DNA of 64,000 bases. It comes from CAYOZN01 sp964408455 (lineage in GTDB: Bacteria; Planctomycetota; Phycisphaerae; UBA1845; UTPLA1). The position numbers were made by a program, and so were the translations under genes. Below the pieces are notes generated by a model that was not told the origin of the DNA, did not search any database, and saw only the letters and a program-made list of their open reading frames with translations. The DNA is taken from contig CAYOZN010000014.1 in NCBI GenBank assembly GCA_964408455.1, forward strand, positions 53,992-117,991, read 5' to 3'. Position 1 is the stretch's first letter, and the number at the start of each line of letters is the position of its first letter. Of this stretch, positions 14,779 to 25,878 are shown piece by piece.

Positions 14779-17499
14779 GTGGCATCATCAAGCCTGAAGC
14801 AGGATATCGAGCTGCTGTCGCGAATCCTGGCGGACGTGTATGCGCAACATTGCGGCCCTGCCGCCGCACGGTCACTGCGGGAATTGGTCGAGCAGTGCCG
14901 CCAGGCGGACACCACCTCCGATGCTGCCTTCGCCCGGGTTCGAAGCCGCGCCGCCGACATGAGCCCGGCCCAGATACATGATTTGCTCAAAGCCCTCACC
15001 ATTCACTTTCACCTCGTCAACAAGGCCGAGCAGGTCGAAATCGCACGCGTCAACCTCGAGCGCGAGCGAAGGATGACGCCCGACCAGCCCCGTTCCGAGT
15101 CGATCGCCGAAGCCGTGCACGCACTGAAGTCTCGCGGCCTATCTCTTGAGCAGGTCATGGATGTACTGGGCCGGCTCGACATCCAGCCGACCTTCACCGC
15201 CCATCCAACCGAGGCGCGGCGGCAGGCCGTGCTGCGGCGCCAGCGGCGCATTGCCGAGACCCTGATCGAGTCGCACGATCCGCGGCTCTCCGAATACGAG
15301 CGGCTCCAGATCGCCAATCGCATCCGGCGCGATGTGCACCTCATGTTCGTAACCGACGAGTTGCGAGTCGAGCGGCCGCGGGTGATCGAAGAGGTGCGGC
15401 AGGGCCTGTACTTCCTTCGGAGCGCCGTATGGGAGGCCATTCCTCTTCTGTACCGCGATCTGCACAAGGCCCTGCGCGACTACTTCGGAAAAGCGCCATC
15501 CTTGCCGACCCTCATGCGATATCGAACCTGGATCGGCGGTGATCGGGATGGTAATCCGCGGGTCACGGCTGCCGTCACGCGGGAGACGTTTGCCGAGTTG
15601 AGGTTCGCAGCCCTCGATCTGTACGCCGCTGAACTTGCCGCCCTCTGGAGCGAACTGTCGATATCGCGCCGGCGCGTACAGGTGCCGCCGGCGCTGGAAG
15701 CGGCCATCGAGCAAGATTGGGAGGCCTATCCGATCGAAGATCGCGATGGGCACGCCGTCGCCCACGAGCCGTTTCGCACGCGCGTGGCGCAGCTTGCGGC
15801 CCGTCTGAACGCAGCCCGCCAGACGCCGGCGGCGTATTCCGCGGCCGCATTCGTTGCCGATCTGGAACTGATTTCCGCCGCACTGACTCAATGCGGTCTC
15901 GAGCTGGTCGCCACCGACGGCCGCCTGTTTGATCTGATCGTGCGTGCCCGGACATTTGGCTTTCACCTTGCGGCCCTCGACATCCGCCAGCACAGCCAGG
16001 TGCATGCCGAGTCGCTGGCCGAACTGCTTCGGCTGGCCCGCGTGTGCGAGGACTATCTCGAGCGGCCCCTGGCCGAGAAGATCGAGATTCTGCATCGTGA
16101 ACTTGCCAGCCCGCGGCCCCTGGTGCCCGCCGGCGCCACCGTGTCCGATGCAACGCGCGACCTCCTCGACACGCTTAATCTCGTGCGCGAGACCGCGACG
16201 AACGCGCCCGGCGCCGTTGGCGGCTATGTCATCAGCATGACACATTCCGTGAGCGATCTGCTTGCCGTGCTGGTGCTCATGAAGGAAGCCGGCCTGTGGC
16301 GTTACGACGGCGGACGCGTTGAGACGCCGCTGGACCTCGTTCCGCTGCTCGAAACCGTCGACGACCTGGAGCGCGGCCCGGACATGATGTCGGCCTTGTT
16401 CGCGGACCCCATGTACCGCCTCCATCTTCAGGCCCGCGGCGACTTTCAGGAAATCATGCTCGGCTACTCGGACAGCAACAAGGATGGCGGGTACTGGATG
16501 TCGAACTGGGGCCTGCACAAGGCGCAGGCGCAGCTGGCCGACGTATGCGGCCGGCATGGCGTCGAACTTCGCCTGTTTCACGGCCGCGGCGGCACGATTG
16601 GCCGCGGCGGCGGGCGGGCCAATCGCGCGCTTCTGGCCGCGCCGCACAATGCCCGCAACGGACGCGTCCGTTTCACCGAGCAGGGCGAAGTCATCACCTT
16701 TCGCTATGCCATGTCCGGCATTGCCCGCCGGCATCTCGAACAGATCGTCAATGCAATGATCGTCACCACCGCCGATGCCAGTTTCGCATCCGGGCCGGGT
16801 GGTGGCGATGCGCAGGAGCAGTTCCACGAGCACATGGATTTGCTCGCACAGGCGTCGATGCAGGCGTACCGCGAACTTGTGCGCCATTCGGATTTCTGGC
16901 CGTGGTATGCCCGCGGCACCCCGATCGAGCATATCAGCGAGCTGCCGATTGCCTCGCGGCCGGTGGCCCGCGGCGGCGCTCAGGTGGACCTGGACACGGT
17001 GCGAGCCATTCCCTGGGTGTTCGCGTGGACACAGACGCGCTATGTGGTGCCGGGCTGGTATGGCGTGGGTTCGGCCATGGCAGCCATGTGCGCAAGTGAT
17101 GCCAACGCCATGTCACACATGCGCGAGCTGTATCGCTCGTGGAATTTCTTCCGCACGCTGATCGACAACGCACAGCAGGAGATGGCCCGCGCCCGCCTGC
17201 CGGCGGCGGCAATGTACGGCGATCCGTCGAGCCCGCAGCACCAGAGCATTGCAGAAGAGTTCGCGAGGACCGAGAGGGCCATTCTAGATATCACCGGTCA
17301 GTCGCGGCTATTGAATAATAACAAGGTGATTCAAGCGGCGATCGATGCGCGCAACCCATACACCGACGTGATCAACGTCCTGCAACTCGAGCTGATGCAC
17401 CGCTATCACGATTCGGAAGCGGCCGGACGCGAGGCGTTAAGGCCATCGCTCTTTCTGAGCATCAATGGACTGGCGGCGGCGATGCAGAGCACGGGCTGA
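14779..17499 (+). CDS. ppc: Phosphoenolpyruvate carboxylase
   Basis: A 906-residue enzyme that carboxylates PEP to oxaloacetate, the anaplerotic supply of the TCA cycle. The catalytic His is in QPTFTAHPTEARRQ (around residue 140). The second signature GYSDSNKDGGY lies near 565, followed by the Gly-rich loop FHGRGGTIGRGGG. The protein ends in GLAAAMQSTG, matching the conserved C-terminal Gly. Length is normal for bacterial PEPC. The start is GTG 14779 with GCAGGGAG in front. Frames running upstream through the N run have no support. A 55-nt duplication around the gap also repeats the GTG start region at 14624, but only the copy after the gap connects to the gene. Confidence 0.95.
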   Translation: MASSSLKQDIELLSRILADVYAQHCGPAAARSLRELVEQCRQADTTSDAAFARVRSRAADMSPAQIHDLLKALTIHFHLVNKAEQVEIARVNLERERRMTPDQPRSESIAEAVHALKSRGLSLEQVMDVLGRLDIQPTFTAHPTEARRQAVLRRQRRIAETLIESHDPRLSEYERLQIANRIRRDVHLMFVTDELRVERPRVIEEVRQGLYFLRSAVWEAIPLLYRDLHKALRDYFGKAPSLPTLMRYRTWIGGDRDGNPRVTAAVTRETFAELRFAALDLYAAELAALWSELSISRRRVQVPPALEAAIEQDWEAYPIEDRDGHAVAHEPFRTRVAQLAARLNAARQTPAAYSAAAFVADLELISAALTQCGLELVATDGRLFDLIVRARTFGFHLAALDIRQHSQVHAESLAELLRLARVCEDYLERPLAEKIEILHRELASPRPLVPAGATVSDATRDLLDTLNLVRETATNAPGAVGGYVISMTHSVSDLLAVLVLMKEAGLWRYDGGRVETPLDLVPLLETVDDLERGPDMMSALFADPMYRLHLQARGDFQEIMLGYSDSNKDGGYWMSNWGLHKAQAQLADVCGRHGVELRLFHGRGGTIGRGGGRANRALLAAPHNARNGRVRFTEQGEVITFRYAMSGIARRHLEQIVNAMIVTTADASFASGPGGGDAQEQFHEHMDLLAQASMQAYRELVRHSDFWPWYARGTPIEHISELPIASRPVARGGAQVDLDTVRAIPWVFAWTQTRYVVPGWYGVGSAMAAMCASDANAMSHMRELYRSWNFFRTLIDNAQQEMARARLPAAAMYGDPSSPQHQSIAEEFARTERAILDITGQSRLLNNNKVIQAAIDARNPYTDVINVLQLELMHRYHDSEAAGREALRPSLFLSINGLAAAMQSTG

Positions 17500-17519
17500 T
17501 TCTTCCGCACACTGCGGAC

Positions 17520-18098
17520 TCATGCGTCCGGGCTGGAGCCTCCCCGGCGGCGCAGGTTCTCCTCCATCATGTTCATCAGCAACACGCCCTGGCCGATCGC
17601 GTCGTCCAGTGCCACGTGCGTGTGCGGTATGTTGCTGAACCAGTGTTTTGGCATGTTGCGCTTCGTTGCCGCGCGATACTCGCAGCCCATCATCGCCATG
17701 GCGTAGCTCTTGATATCCAGCGCGCTGAACGAGAACGGGCTCTCGCCCGCGAAGCGAATGAGATACCAATAGACGAAGAGAAAGTCGTAGCCCGCCGGAT
17801 AGGCGGCGAAGACCGGCCGGCCCGGCAGCGAGCGGATCCACGCCACGTATTCGGGCATGACGACGGCCGGCTCGCGCGTGTCGCGGCGGCATGCCTCCCA
17901 CGCCTCGGGCTGCGTGGCCCACCACGCCATCGTCTTCGCGTCGCCCTGCGCGCCGGGAAGTGTCACGAGGTTGGCAGAAAACGTGCCGATCATGCCCCGC
18001 CCCGGCACGAAGGCCGCCGAGCCGAAGCTCAGCATGGAATTGGGCCCCGGGATGGGTCCGTCGGTTTCGATGTCGGTGCTGATATAGACTTCGGACAT
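17520..18098 (-). CDS. DEDD-type 3'-5' exonuclease
   Basis: A 192-residue protein. STDIETDG at the start supplies the Asp-x-Glu pair of an exonuclease I site. FAAYPAGYDFLFVYWYL is the Exo II region with its Asp, and HVALDDAIGQG gives the Exo III His and Asp. This is a DnaQ-like fold without polymerase or helicase partners. Such stand-alone enzymes trim RNA or DNA 3' ends; the substrate is not evident. The gene converges with ppc. The start is ATG 18098. Confidence 0.8.
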   Translation of the reverse strand: MSEVYISTDIETDGPIPGPNSMLSFGSAAFVPGRGMIGTFSANLVTLPGAQGDAKTMAWWATQPEAWEACRRDTREPAVVMPEYVAWIRSLPGRPVFAAYPAGYDFLFVYWYLIRFAGESPFSFSALDIKSYAMAMMGCEYRAATKRNMPKHWFSNIPHTHVALDDAIGQGVLLMNMMEENLRRRGGSSPDA

Positions 18099-18167
18099 GG
18101 TGAGATTGAAGGAACGTGGGATAAGGATCAGGGAACAGGGAACAGGAAAAAGGGATCAGGAGAAAAG

Positions 18168-18191
18168 GGTGCCACTGCTGTGTCAGCGGTG
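18168..18191 (+). repeat. Single palindromic repeat (GGTGCCACTGCT family)
   Basis: GGTGCCACTGCT followed by GTGTC and AGCGGTG forms a stem-loop with one mismatch. It matches the repeat found five times in tandem at 48488-48666. The element sits between the exonuclease and nucleotidyltransferase genes. Confidence 0.55.
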
Positions 18192-18225
18192 ACGCCTGGC
18201 TCGAATCTCAGCACGTTCGGGCTTG

Positions 18226-18714
18226 TCAGGGCCGCTTACCATTAATTTTCTCACGTATTGCCTCCAGTTCGGCCGCACTTTGCAGATCCTTTGGACGCCC
18301 GAGTGCGCGCTTTGCGGTAATGAGCGATTCAATGTCTATCACGCGACACTCAATGCCTGGCAGATTGGCCGGAATGGTGCGATTTCGTATTGCCGAGTAT
18401 TCGCCCAGGCCGGTGATCTCGCTGAGGACATTGACCACACCCGCATCGGTCAGCAGGTACAGGTGGCGATAGCCGGCGAGCTTTTCAGGTTCCCGAGGTA
18501 TCGTCGGTTTATGCGGCGGCATTCGCCAGCGCGGATGAAGCGGCTCCAATGCTGCAAGAATGCGCGACAGGTTTTCCGGCGTCAGCGGCGCGCAGATGTC
18601 CAGGTCCTCCGTGACCAGCGACGACCCGTGCAGCACGCCGGCCACGCCGCCCACGATGACGAACTCGACCTTCTGCTCATGCAGGCGCTTCAGGATCGCG
18701 AGGATCGAATCCAT
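18226..18714 (-). CDS. MNT-like nucleotidyltransferase, paired with a small upstream protein
   Basis: A 162-residue protein of the minimal nucleotidyltransferase type. VEFVIVGGVAGVLHGSSLVTEDLDI contains the GG...(x)DxD core: the GG loop followed by the E-D-L-D metal-binding motif. The remainder (YLLTDAGVVNVLSEITGLGEY, IECRVIDIESLITAKRALGRPKDLQ) fits the family of UTP/ATP-dependent NTases found in AbiE-like, MenAT-like and HEPN/MNT modules. The acceptor could be a tRNA or protein, but this cannot be read here. Its start overlaps the 3' end of the small upstream gene by 38 nt. A second pair with the same architecture lies at 55606-56420. Confidence 0.72.
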   Translation of the reverse strand: MDSILAILKRLHEQKVEFVIVGGVAGVLHGSSLVTEDLDICAPLTPENLSRILAALEPLHPRWRMPPHKPTIPREPEKLAGYRHLYLLTDAGVVNVLSEITGLGEYSAIRNRTIPANLPGIECRVIDIESLITAKRALGRPKDLQSAAELEAIREKINGKRP

Positions 18715-18913
18715 AATATGCCACGCCGGCGGCCCGGATCATCAAGATGGCTTGCCGCGCACGTTCATTCCGCTCCAGCCGCTCGGCCGGCGTCGCCGCA
18801 AGGCGGTCCTCGACCATGCTCATGTCGAAGCCAAATTCCTCCTCCGCCCGCCACGCGGGAGAATTGGTCCGAGTCACATGCGAATCACCGGTCGTGGAAT
18901 TCTCAGGTTGCAC
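18677..18913 (-). CDS. Small partner protein of nucleotidyltransferase
   Basis: A 78-residue protein, GTG start, whose central part (DMSMVEDRLAATPAERLERNERARQAILMIRAAG) is a charged helical stretch. It overlaps the nucleotidyltransferase gene by 38 nt on the same strand. I have seen such short proteins next to NTases but cannot name the family with confidence. They may act as antitoxin or substrate adaptor. An internal GTG or ATG (for example MSMVEDRL) could be the true start. Confidence 0.5.
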   Translation of the reverse strand: MQPENSTTGDSHVTRTNSPAWRAEEEFGFDMSMVEDRLAATPAERLERNERARQAILMIRAAGVAYYGFDPRDPEAPA

Positions 18914-19019
18914 GACGAAACTCGTAAATTGCTGCCTGCATCCGGCACATCGGTGCGCCGGCAGCGCCCTCTGCCGCCCGTGCCAAGCGCCGGATTATAC
19001 AGAATGCCGCGTCCCCGCA

Positions 19020-21758
<2,739 letters not shown>

Positions 21759-21778
21759 TGTGGAAAGTTCCCTTATTG

Positions 21779-21796
21779 GCCTGCACCCTTGCAGGC
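21779..21796. promoter_or_regulatory. Hairpin in the clpB leader
   Basis: GCCTGCA (21779-21785) and TGCAGGC (21790-21796) form a perfect 7-bp stem with a 4-nt loop, about 20 nt upstream of the clpB start and just before its AAGGGA ribosome-binding site. It could be an operator half-site pair or an mRNA structure. It does not match CIRCE. Confidence 0.35.
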
Positions 21797-22166
21797 AACC
21801 CTGTCTCTGCACAGAGCGTTCCAAATCCGCGATTTGCGGCCAGATCCTCACCCATAAGGGGTTATAAGCATCCGGCGACGCGCTTCCTGCCACACTGGCA
21901 GCCAAATTTGGCAGCGCGGCATGGGCCCGGATCAGCCTGCGTCTGGCATGCCGAATGCTCATCGGTGCGGTACCACCGCTTTCTCCGATTCCCGCGCCTC
22001 GCCAGGTGAAGGGCACATGGATCCTCGTTCACCAGGGCGAGTGCGCATGGGCCGAAGTCGCTGGTACAAAGAACCGGCTTGGATGTCATCACGCTGTGGC
22101 CCAGATCGACATATTACGCACATGAAGCTTGGGAACCGCCAATCCAGCCTGGCATGGAGTGCGCCG

Positions 22167-22544
22167 ATGCAAATCCACGCCCTCAACTATGCGGCTATTC
22201 TCAAGCCGGAAATTCCGCTCATGGTGCGGATACTCGAGTGTTCGCTGGTGGTCGAATTTCTGGCTTTTTTCGTTGGCGCCGTGCTCGATTTGCGCTTGCG
22301 GGGCATGCCCGTGGGGACCGCGACTTATGAAGCAATGTACACGGACATGTTCATGGCGCTGGCGTACCTGGTCGGCATCGCGATCATGTTCGTGCACGCC
22401 GTGCGGTGGTTTTTCCTCTGGCTACTCAAGCCGGGATGGCGCCTGGATCGCCGAAGCACATGTGTGACCGCGGTGGCTTGCGCGCTCGCGTTCGCTACGA
22501 TGTTCTTCTCGGTTTGGGTGTTCCCGCAGCAGCCTCAATATTGA
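22167..22544 (+). CDS. Small membrane protein of unknown function
   Basis: A 125-residue protein with three hydrophobic segments at about 13-37, 52-82 and 96-117. A longer frame upstream is Arg- and Ser-rich and looks non-coding, so I chose ATG 22167 (MQIHALNYAAILKPEIPL). No family is recognised. It lies between the divergent clpB and a convergent deiminase gene. Confidence 0.45.
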   Translation: MQIHALNYAAILKPEIPLMVRILECSLVVEFLAFFVGAVLDLRLRGMPVGTATYEAMYTDMFMALAYLVGIAIMFVHAVRWFFLWLLKPGWRLDRRSTCVTAVACALAFATMFFSVWVFPQQPQY

Positions 22545-22577
22545 AGTGAGCAGTCGCGGGCGTATGAACCGATCTTA

Positions 22578-24251
22578 TCACGGCGCCAGAAGTGCCTCGA
22601 CAAAGACACTGACATCCGCGCCATTGATGCTCGCGTCCTCATTTGCGTCGGCACGTTGAATGTCACATCCCGGATAAGCCGCGTCATACCCCACAGCGTC
22701 CACCAGCGCCAGCGCAAACGGCGCCACATCCTCCACGTCCAGCACACCGTCGCAGTTCATGTCGCCGAGAACCACCTGTGTGCCGTTGATCACCAGGTCG
22801 CCATCACCTTCGTCCGTCCCCGTGTTTCCCTGCGCGTCACGGGCCGTCACCCGCAGCCGCGCCTGTTCCGAGTACACGTCCGGCACCGTCCAGGTGAACT
22901 GACCGTCGTTGGCCGTGGCCAGCGCGATCGCCGTCGGATACGTCGCCCCGCCGTCCAGCGACAGGTGAATGTCGACGTTGGTGACCGCCACATCGTCATC
23001 CGAAATCCAGCGGATGTCCTGCTGGGTGCCCGGGTCCAGCGTCGCCCCGCCGCGCAGGGTTTGCAGCCGCACCGTCGGGTTTTCCCCGCCCAGGTGTGCC
23101 GGCACGTGCATGGCGATGCAGTGCATCGCCCCGGCCAGTGGGATGATGCTTTGGCAGTTGAGCATCACGATGGTGTGATTCGGCAGGGCGCTCTGCCACA
23201 CGGCCAGCGCCTGGGCGTTGTGTGGCGATACCGTGGTATGCGTATACGACGGCACCAGCACCAGGTTGTTGCACATGACCACGTTCGTGTACGTGTAATG
23301 AACGCCGCTGATGCTTCGCGCCGGCGTGCGATACACGGTGTAGCCGCGCGAAGCCAGCTCGGCGGCAGCCCAGTCGCAAATGACGTCCTGCGTCGAGTTT
23401 ACGTTATTCGGCCAGTCGCTGATGACGACCTTGTCGCTGGCGATGACCTGCATCCACATGTCGATGTGCTGCGTGAGATCGACGCTGGTGGGGAACGCAT
23501 CGGTGATCGTCGTGCTGAGATTCTGATAGGCCAGCCAGTAGTCGACGATCTGTTGCGGCGTCAGCGAGGGATTCTCATTCACGATCAGCTCCGTCGAGAA
23601 CGAACTGCCCAGCGCATCCAGGTGATAATTCCCGCCGCCGTGGATCAGTGGAATCTCGTAGAACGCGTGCTTCTTCACCGTGTTGGCAAAATAGCCCGGC
23701 AGCACATCGTCCCACGGCCGCGGCCGGTTGTACACGTGATCGACGACCGCCCGGCAGTTCCCCTCGTAGATGTAGCGCGGACCATAATCGCGTATCCACA
23801 CCGAGTCGGTCGTACGCACCACGAACTGCACCTTGCTCATGTTGACGCCGTTCGCCACCAGCGTGGAGTTTGCCGTACTCTGCTCCGAGGTGGTGTCAAC
23901 CACGATGTACACCTTCGCGTTGCCGGTGGTCGTGATGTGCTGCGTCATCTGCGTGTGCAGAGTGCTGTGATTGCCTTCCCACGCCAGCAAAATGCCCTCC
24001 ATCGGCTCGTATTCCGCGACGCAGTGGATCGGCCCGGTCGGTGGCGGCGTTTCACCGCGCGGCAAAACGAGCGGGTGGGTCTCCAGGTACTGCTTTTCGG
24101 TGTCCGTGAGGTACCGCGGGATGTCGGCCCCTTCCGGAAACACAAGCTCGCCGCCTACCAATAGCGGTTCGTCCGCCGGGGCGGAAGTGACCACCAGGCC
24201 GCAGGTCGCGATGGCAGCGGCCAGCCGCATCCAGAAGTTTCTACTTATCAT
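22578..24251 (-). CDS. Exported agmatine/peptidyl-arginine deiminase with Ig-like domain and dockerin tail
   Basis: A 557-residue protein with a signal peptide (MISRNFWMRLAAAIATCGLVVTSAPA). Residues about 70-420 form a PAD_porph/agmatine deiminase domain: VAEYEPMEGILLAWEGN, DSVWIRDYGP (Asp), IHGGGNYHLDALG (His-x-Asp region), HIDMWMQ (second His-x-Asp) and GAMHCIAMH (catalytic Cys). The family hydrolyses guanidino groups to ureido groups, releasing ammonia, on agmatine or peptidyl-arginine. A beta-rich Ig-like domain (about 430-500) follows, then a dockerin-like tail with DMNCDGVLDVEDVAPFALALVDA and DANEDASINGADVSVFVEALL. Start ATG 24251 has GGAGG at ideal spacing. Export plus a surface-anchoring tail argues against a purely intracellular agmatine role. 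Confidence 0.85.
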   Translation of the reverse strand: MISRNFWMRLAAAIATCGLVVTSAPADEPLLVGGELVFPEGADIPRYLTDTEKQYLETHPLVLPRGETPPPTGPIHCVAEYEPMEGILLAWEGNHSTLHTQMTQHITTTGNAKVYIVVDTTSEQSTANSTLVANGVNMSKVQFVVRTTDSVWIRDYGPRYIYEGNCRAVVDHVYNRPRPWDDVLPGYFANTVKKHAFYEIPLIHGGGNYHLDALGSSFSTELIVNENPSLTPQQIVDYWLAYQNLSTTITDAFPTSVDLTQHIDMWMQVIASDKVVISDWPNNVNSTQDVICDWAAAELASRGYTVYRTPARSISGVHYTYTNVVMCNNLVLVPSYTHTTVSPHNAQALAVWQSALPNHTIVMLNCQSIIPLAGAMHCIAMHVPAHLGGENPTVRLQTLRGGATLDPGTQQDIRWISDDDVAVTNVDIHLSLDGGATYPTAIALATANDGQFTWTVPDVYSEQARLRVTARDAQGNTGTDEGDGDLVINGTQVVLGDMNCDGVLDVEDVAPFALALVDAVGYDAAYPGCDIQRADANEDASINGADVSVFVEALLAP

Positions 24252-24759
24252 GACAAACCCTCCACACCGCCGATTGACTTTGCTTTCGATGTGCCGCGGG
24301 TCCAATCGGCCGCGAAACCGCCGCCGCGATAACGGCCGATGTTACCCGAATCCATGCAGAAGTGATATTCAGGGCGTTCTTTAGACGGCTCGGGGCGGGC
24401 TCACTTTTCAGGCTCGCTCCGGTTCTCGAGTGCGTTATCGGAGTCACGTGTTCGGCCGGCTTGCCGGGTTGAGGGAATTTGCTTCCCGGGACAGGCTTGC
24501 GGTGCCAACTGTCCGGCGGTTTCATGTGTCGAAATCGTTGCTTCCCTCTTGGCGTACCGGTAGAATTGGGCGGAATCGAGACCGGGTATGCCTTTGGGGG
24601 AGCCCGGCCGAATGTATGCCCCGCCTTGACTGCCGGTCGCTGGTGCCGGCGGTGCAAAAGCAACCGTTCCGGCGAATTGGCGCGTTTTCCCAGCTTCGCC
24701 GGCCTGCCGTCCTCGCATTCAAGAAGGATTCCACCTTTCGGCCTCAGGAGGCGACGCTC
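24252..24759. other. 508-nt divergent intergenic region
   Basis: It separates the divergently transcribed deiminase and lipoprotein genes. No gene, tRNA or riboswitch is recognised. The promoters of both genes must lie here. A frame open across its right half in phase with the lipoprotein gene has no coding character. Confidence 0.5.
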
Positions 24760-25695
24760 ATGTGGTTCTGGATGTCACGCAAGTCGAGTCGGTGTGCAGT
24801 CGGCGTGCTCGCGCTGGTGGTCGCGATCGTCCTGCTCGGCTGCAATGCAAATCCCTTCCTCGCCGCAAACTTCAATCAGAGCCTGGCAGACTTCCTGGAT
24901 GAAAATCCCGGCGGCCCGCCTCCGCCCGACGATGACGATGACGACGCCGACGACGAAGTCCTCGGCTCGGTGTGCGATCTCACGGCGGCGGAGCAGAACA
25001 TCCAGTTCGCCGTCCGCAATTCGTCGATCAACTTTGTCGACTTCTCCATGACCTTCGTCGTCTCGGCCGGCCCGGGCGGCTTCGTATGCGATGAACGCGT
25101 GCAGGACTATCTGAACGCCGGCTACTCTGACGCGATTATCCCCGGCTCCGGCACCAGCCTCGATATCGGATGCGACGTCATCAGCCTGCTCAGCGGCACG
25201 CGCATCCTGACCCGCGAATTCGGCATCAACGAAGGTCTGGCGGCCAGGCTCAATCCCGATGCCGAGGGTGGCGATCCCACCGGCAACGAGCCCACTCGAA
25301 TCTTCACCCGCCTAGACAACGGCCAGCCCTTCATCCCCCTTCCAGAGCTGATCGTGCTCGGCAACGGCGACGCCGATTTTGAATGCACTGGCAACGACCT
25401 CTGCACTCAGAAGGGCTTCGTCTATGTCAGCAACGCAGGCATCCCGACCGGCAAGGCCGCCGAAGTGTCGCGCGTGCAGGGCACCGTCTGCGCAGAAAAC
25501 GCAGGCACTGCACCGGAATGGCGGCTCGACCGCACCCTGGATGACATTTCACAGGCGTTCCAGTTCGGCCGCGGCGGCGCCATCATCGTGACCGTCCTCG
25601 ATCGCGCGACCGATGCCCCCAACAACAACCGCAACCAGGTCGTCTGGCAGGTCACCGACGCAAACGGCGACACGATCCACATCGAACGCCCCTGA
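24760..25695 (+). CDS. Lipoprotein with acidic linker
   Basis: A 311-residue protein. The N-terminus has basic residues, a hydrophobic stretch and the lipobox LLGC at about residues 24-27. A Pro-Asp linker (PPPPDDDDDDADDE) then leads to a beta-rich domain with several Cys (GSVCDL, GFVCDERVQ, DIGCDVIS, DFECTGNDLCTQKG, GTVCAEN). No family is recognised. It is likely anchored in a membrane facing the periplasm or surface, and the acidic linker could bind Ca. ATG 24760 has CAGGAGG upstream. A rho-independent terminator follows the gene. Confidence 0.7.
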   Translation: MWFWMSRKSSRCAVGVLALVVAIVLLGCNANPFLAANFNQSLADFLDENPGGPPPPDDDDDDADDEVLGSVCDLTAAEQNIQFAVRNSSINFVDFSMTFVVSAGPGGFVCDERVQDYLNAGYSDAIIPGSGTSLDIGCDVISLLSGTRILTREFGINEGLAARLNPDAEGGDPTGNEPTRIFTRLDNGQPFIPLPELIVLGNGDADFECTGNDLCTQKGFVYVSNAGIPTGKAAEVSRVQGTVCAENAGTAPEWRLDRTLDDISQAFQFGRGGAIIVTVLDRATDAPNNNRNQVVWQVTDANGDTIHIERP

Positions 25696-25727
25696 GTTTG
25701 CCCGCAACGCTCTCGGCAGAAATTGCA

Positions 25728-25759
25728 CCCGGCCGGCCTCGCGCCTGCCGGGTTTTTTT
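25728..25759 (+). terminator. Rho-independent terminator
   Basis: CCCGGCCGGC (25728-25737) pairs with GCCTGCCGGG (25743-25752) with one mismatch around a 5-nt loop, followed directly by seven T. It lies 33 nt after the stop of the lipoprotein gene. Confidence 0.85.
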
Positions 25760-25878
25760 ACGCAATGAGGCCTGATGCCGGTGGTCCGCGGCTTGCTTGA
25801 GACATCGCAAGATCGCTCGTTATACTGTCGCCGCTGCGTCATGGCTGGGCGGATGTCTGCGTCTCAGAGGAAAACATC

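Noticed and set aside
14521..17499. A ppc start upstream of the N run
   Set aside because: The frame crosses 100 unknown bases placed by scaffolding; GTG 14779 has its own ribosome-binding site.
24430..24759. A riboswitch or gene upstream of the lipoprotein
   Set aside because: No conserved riboswitch core was recognised, and the open frame in phase with the lipoprotein gene lacks coding features.
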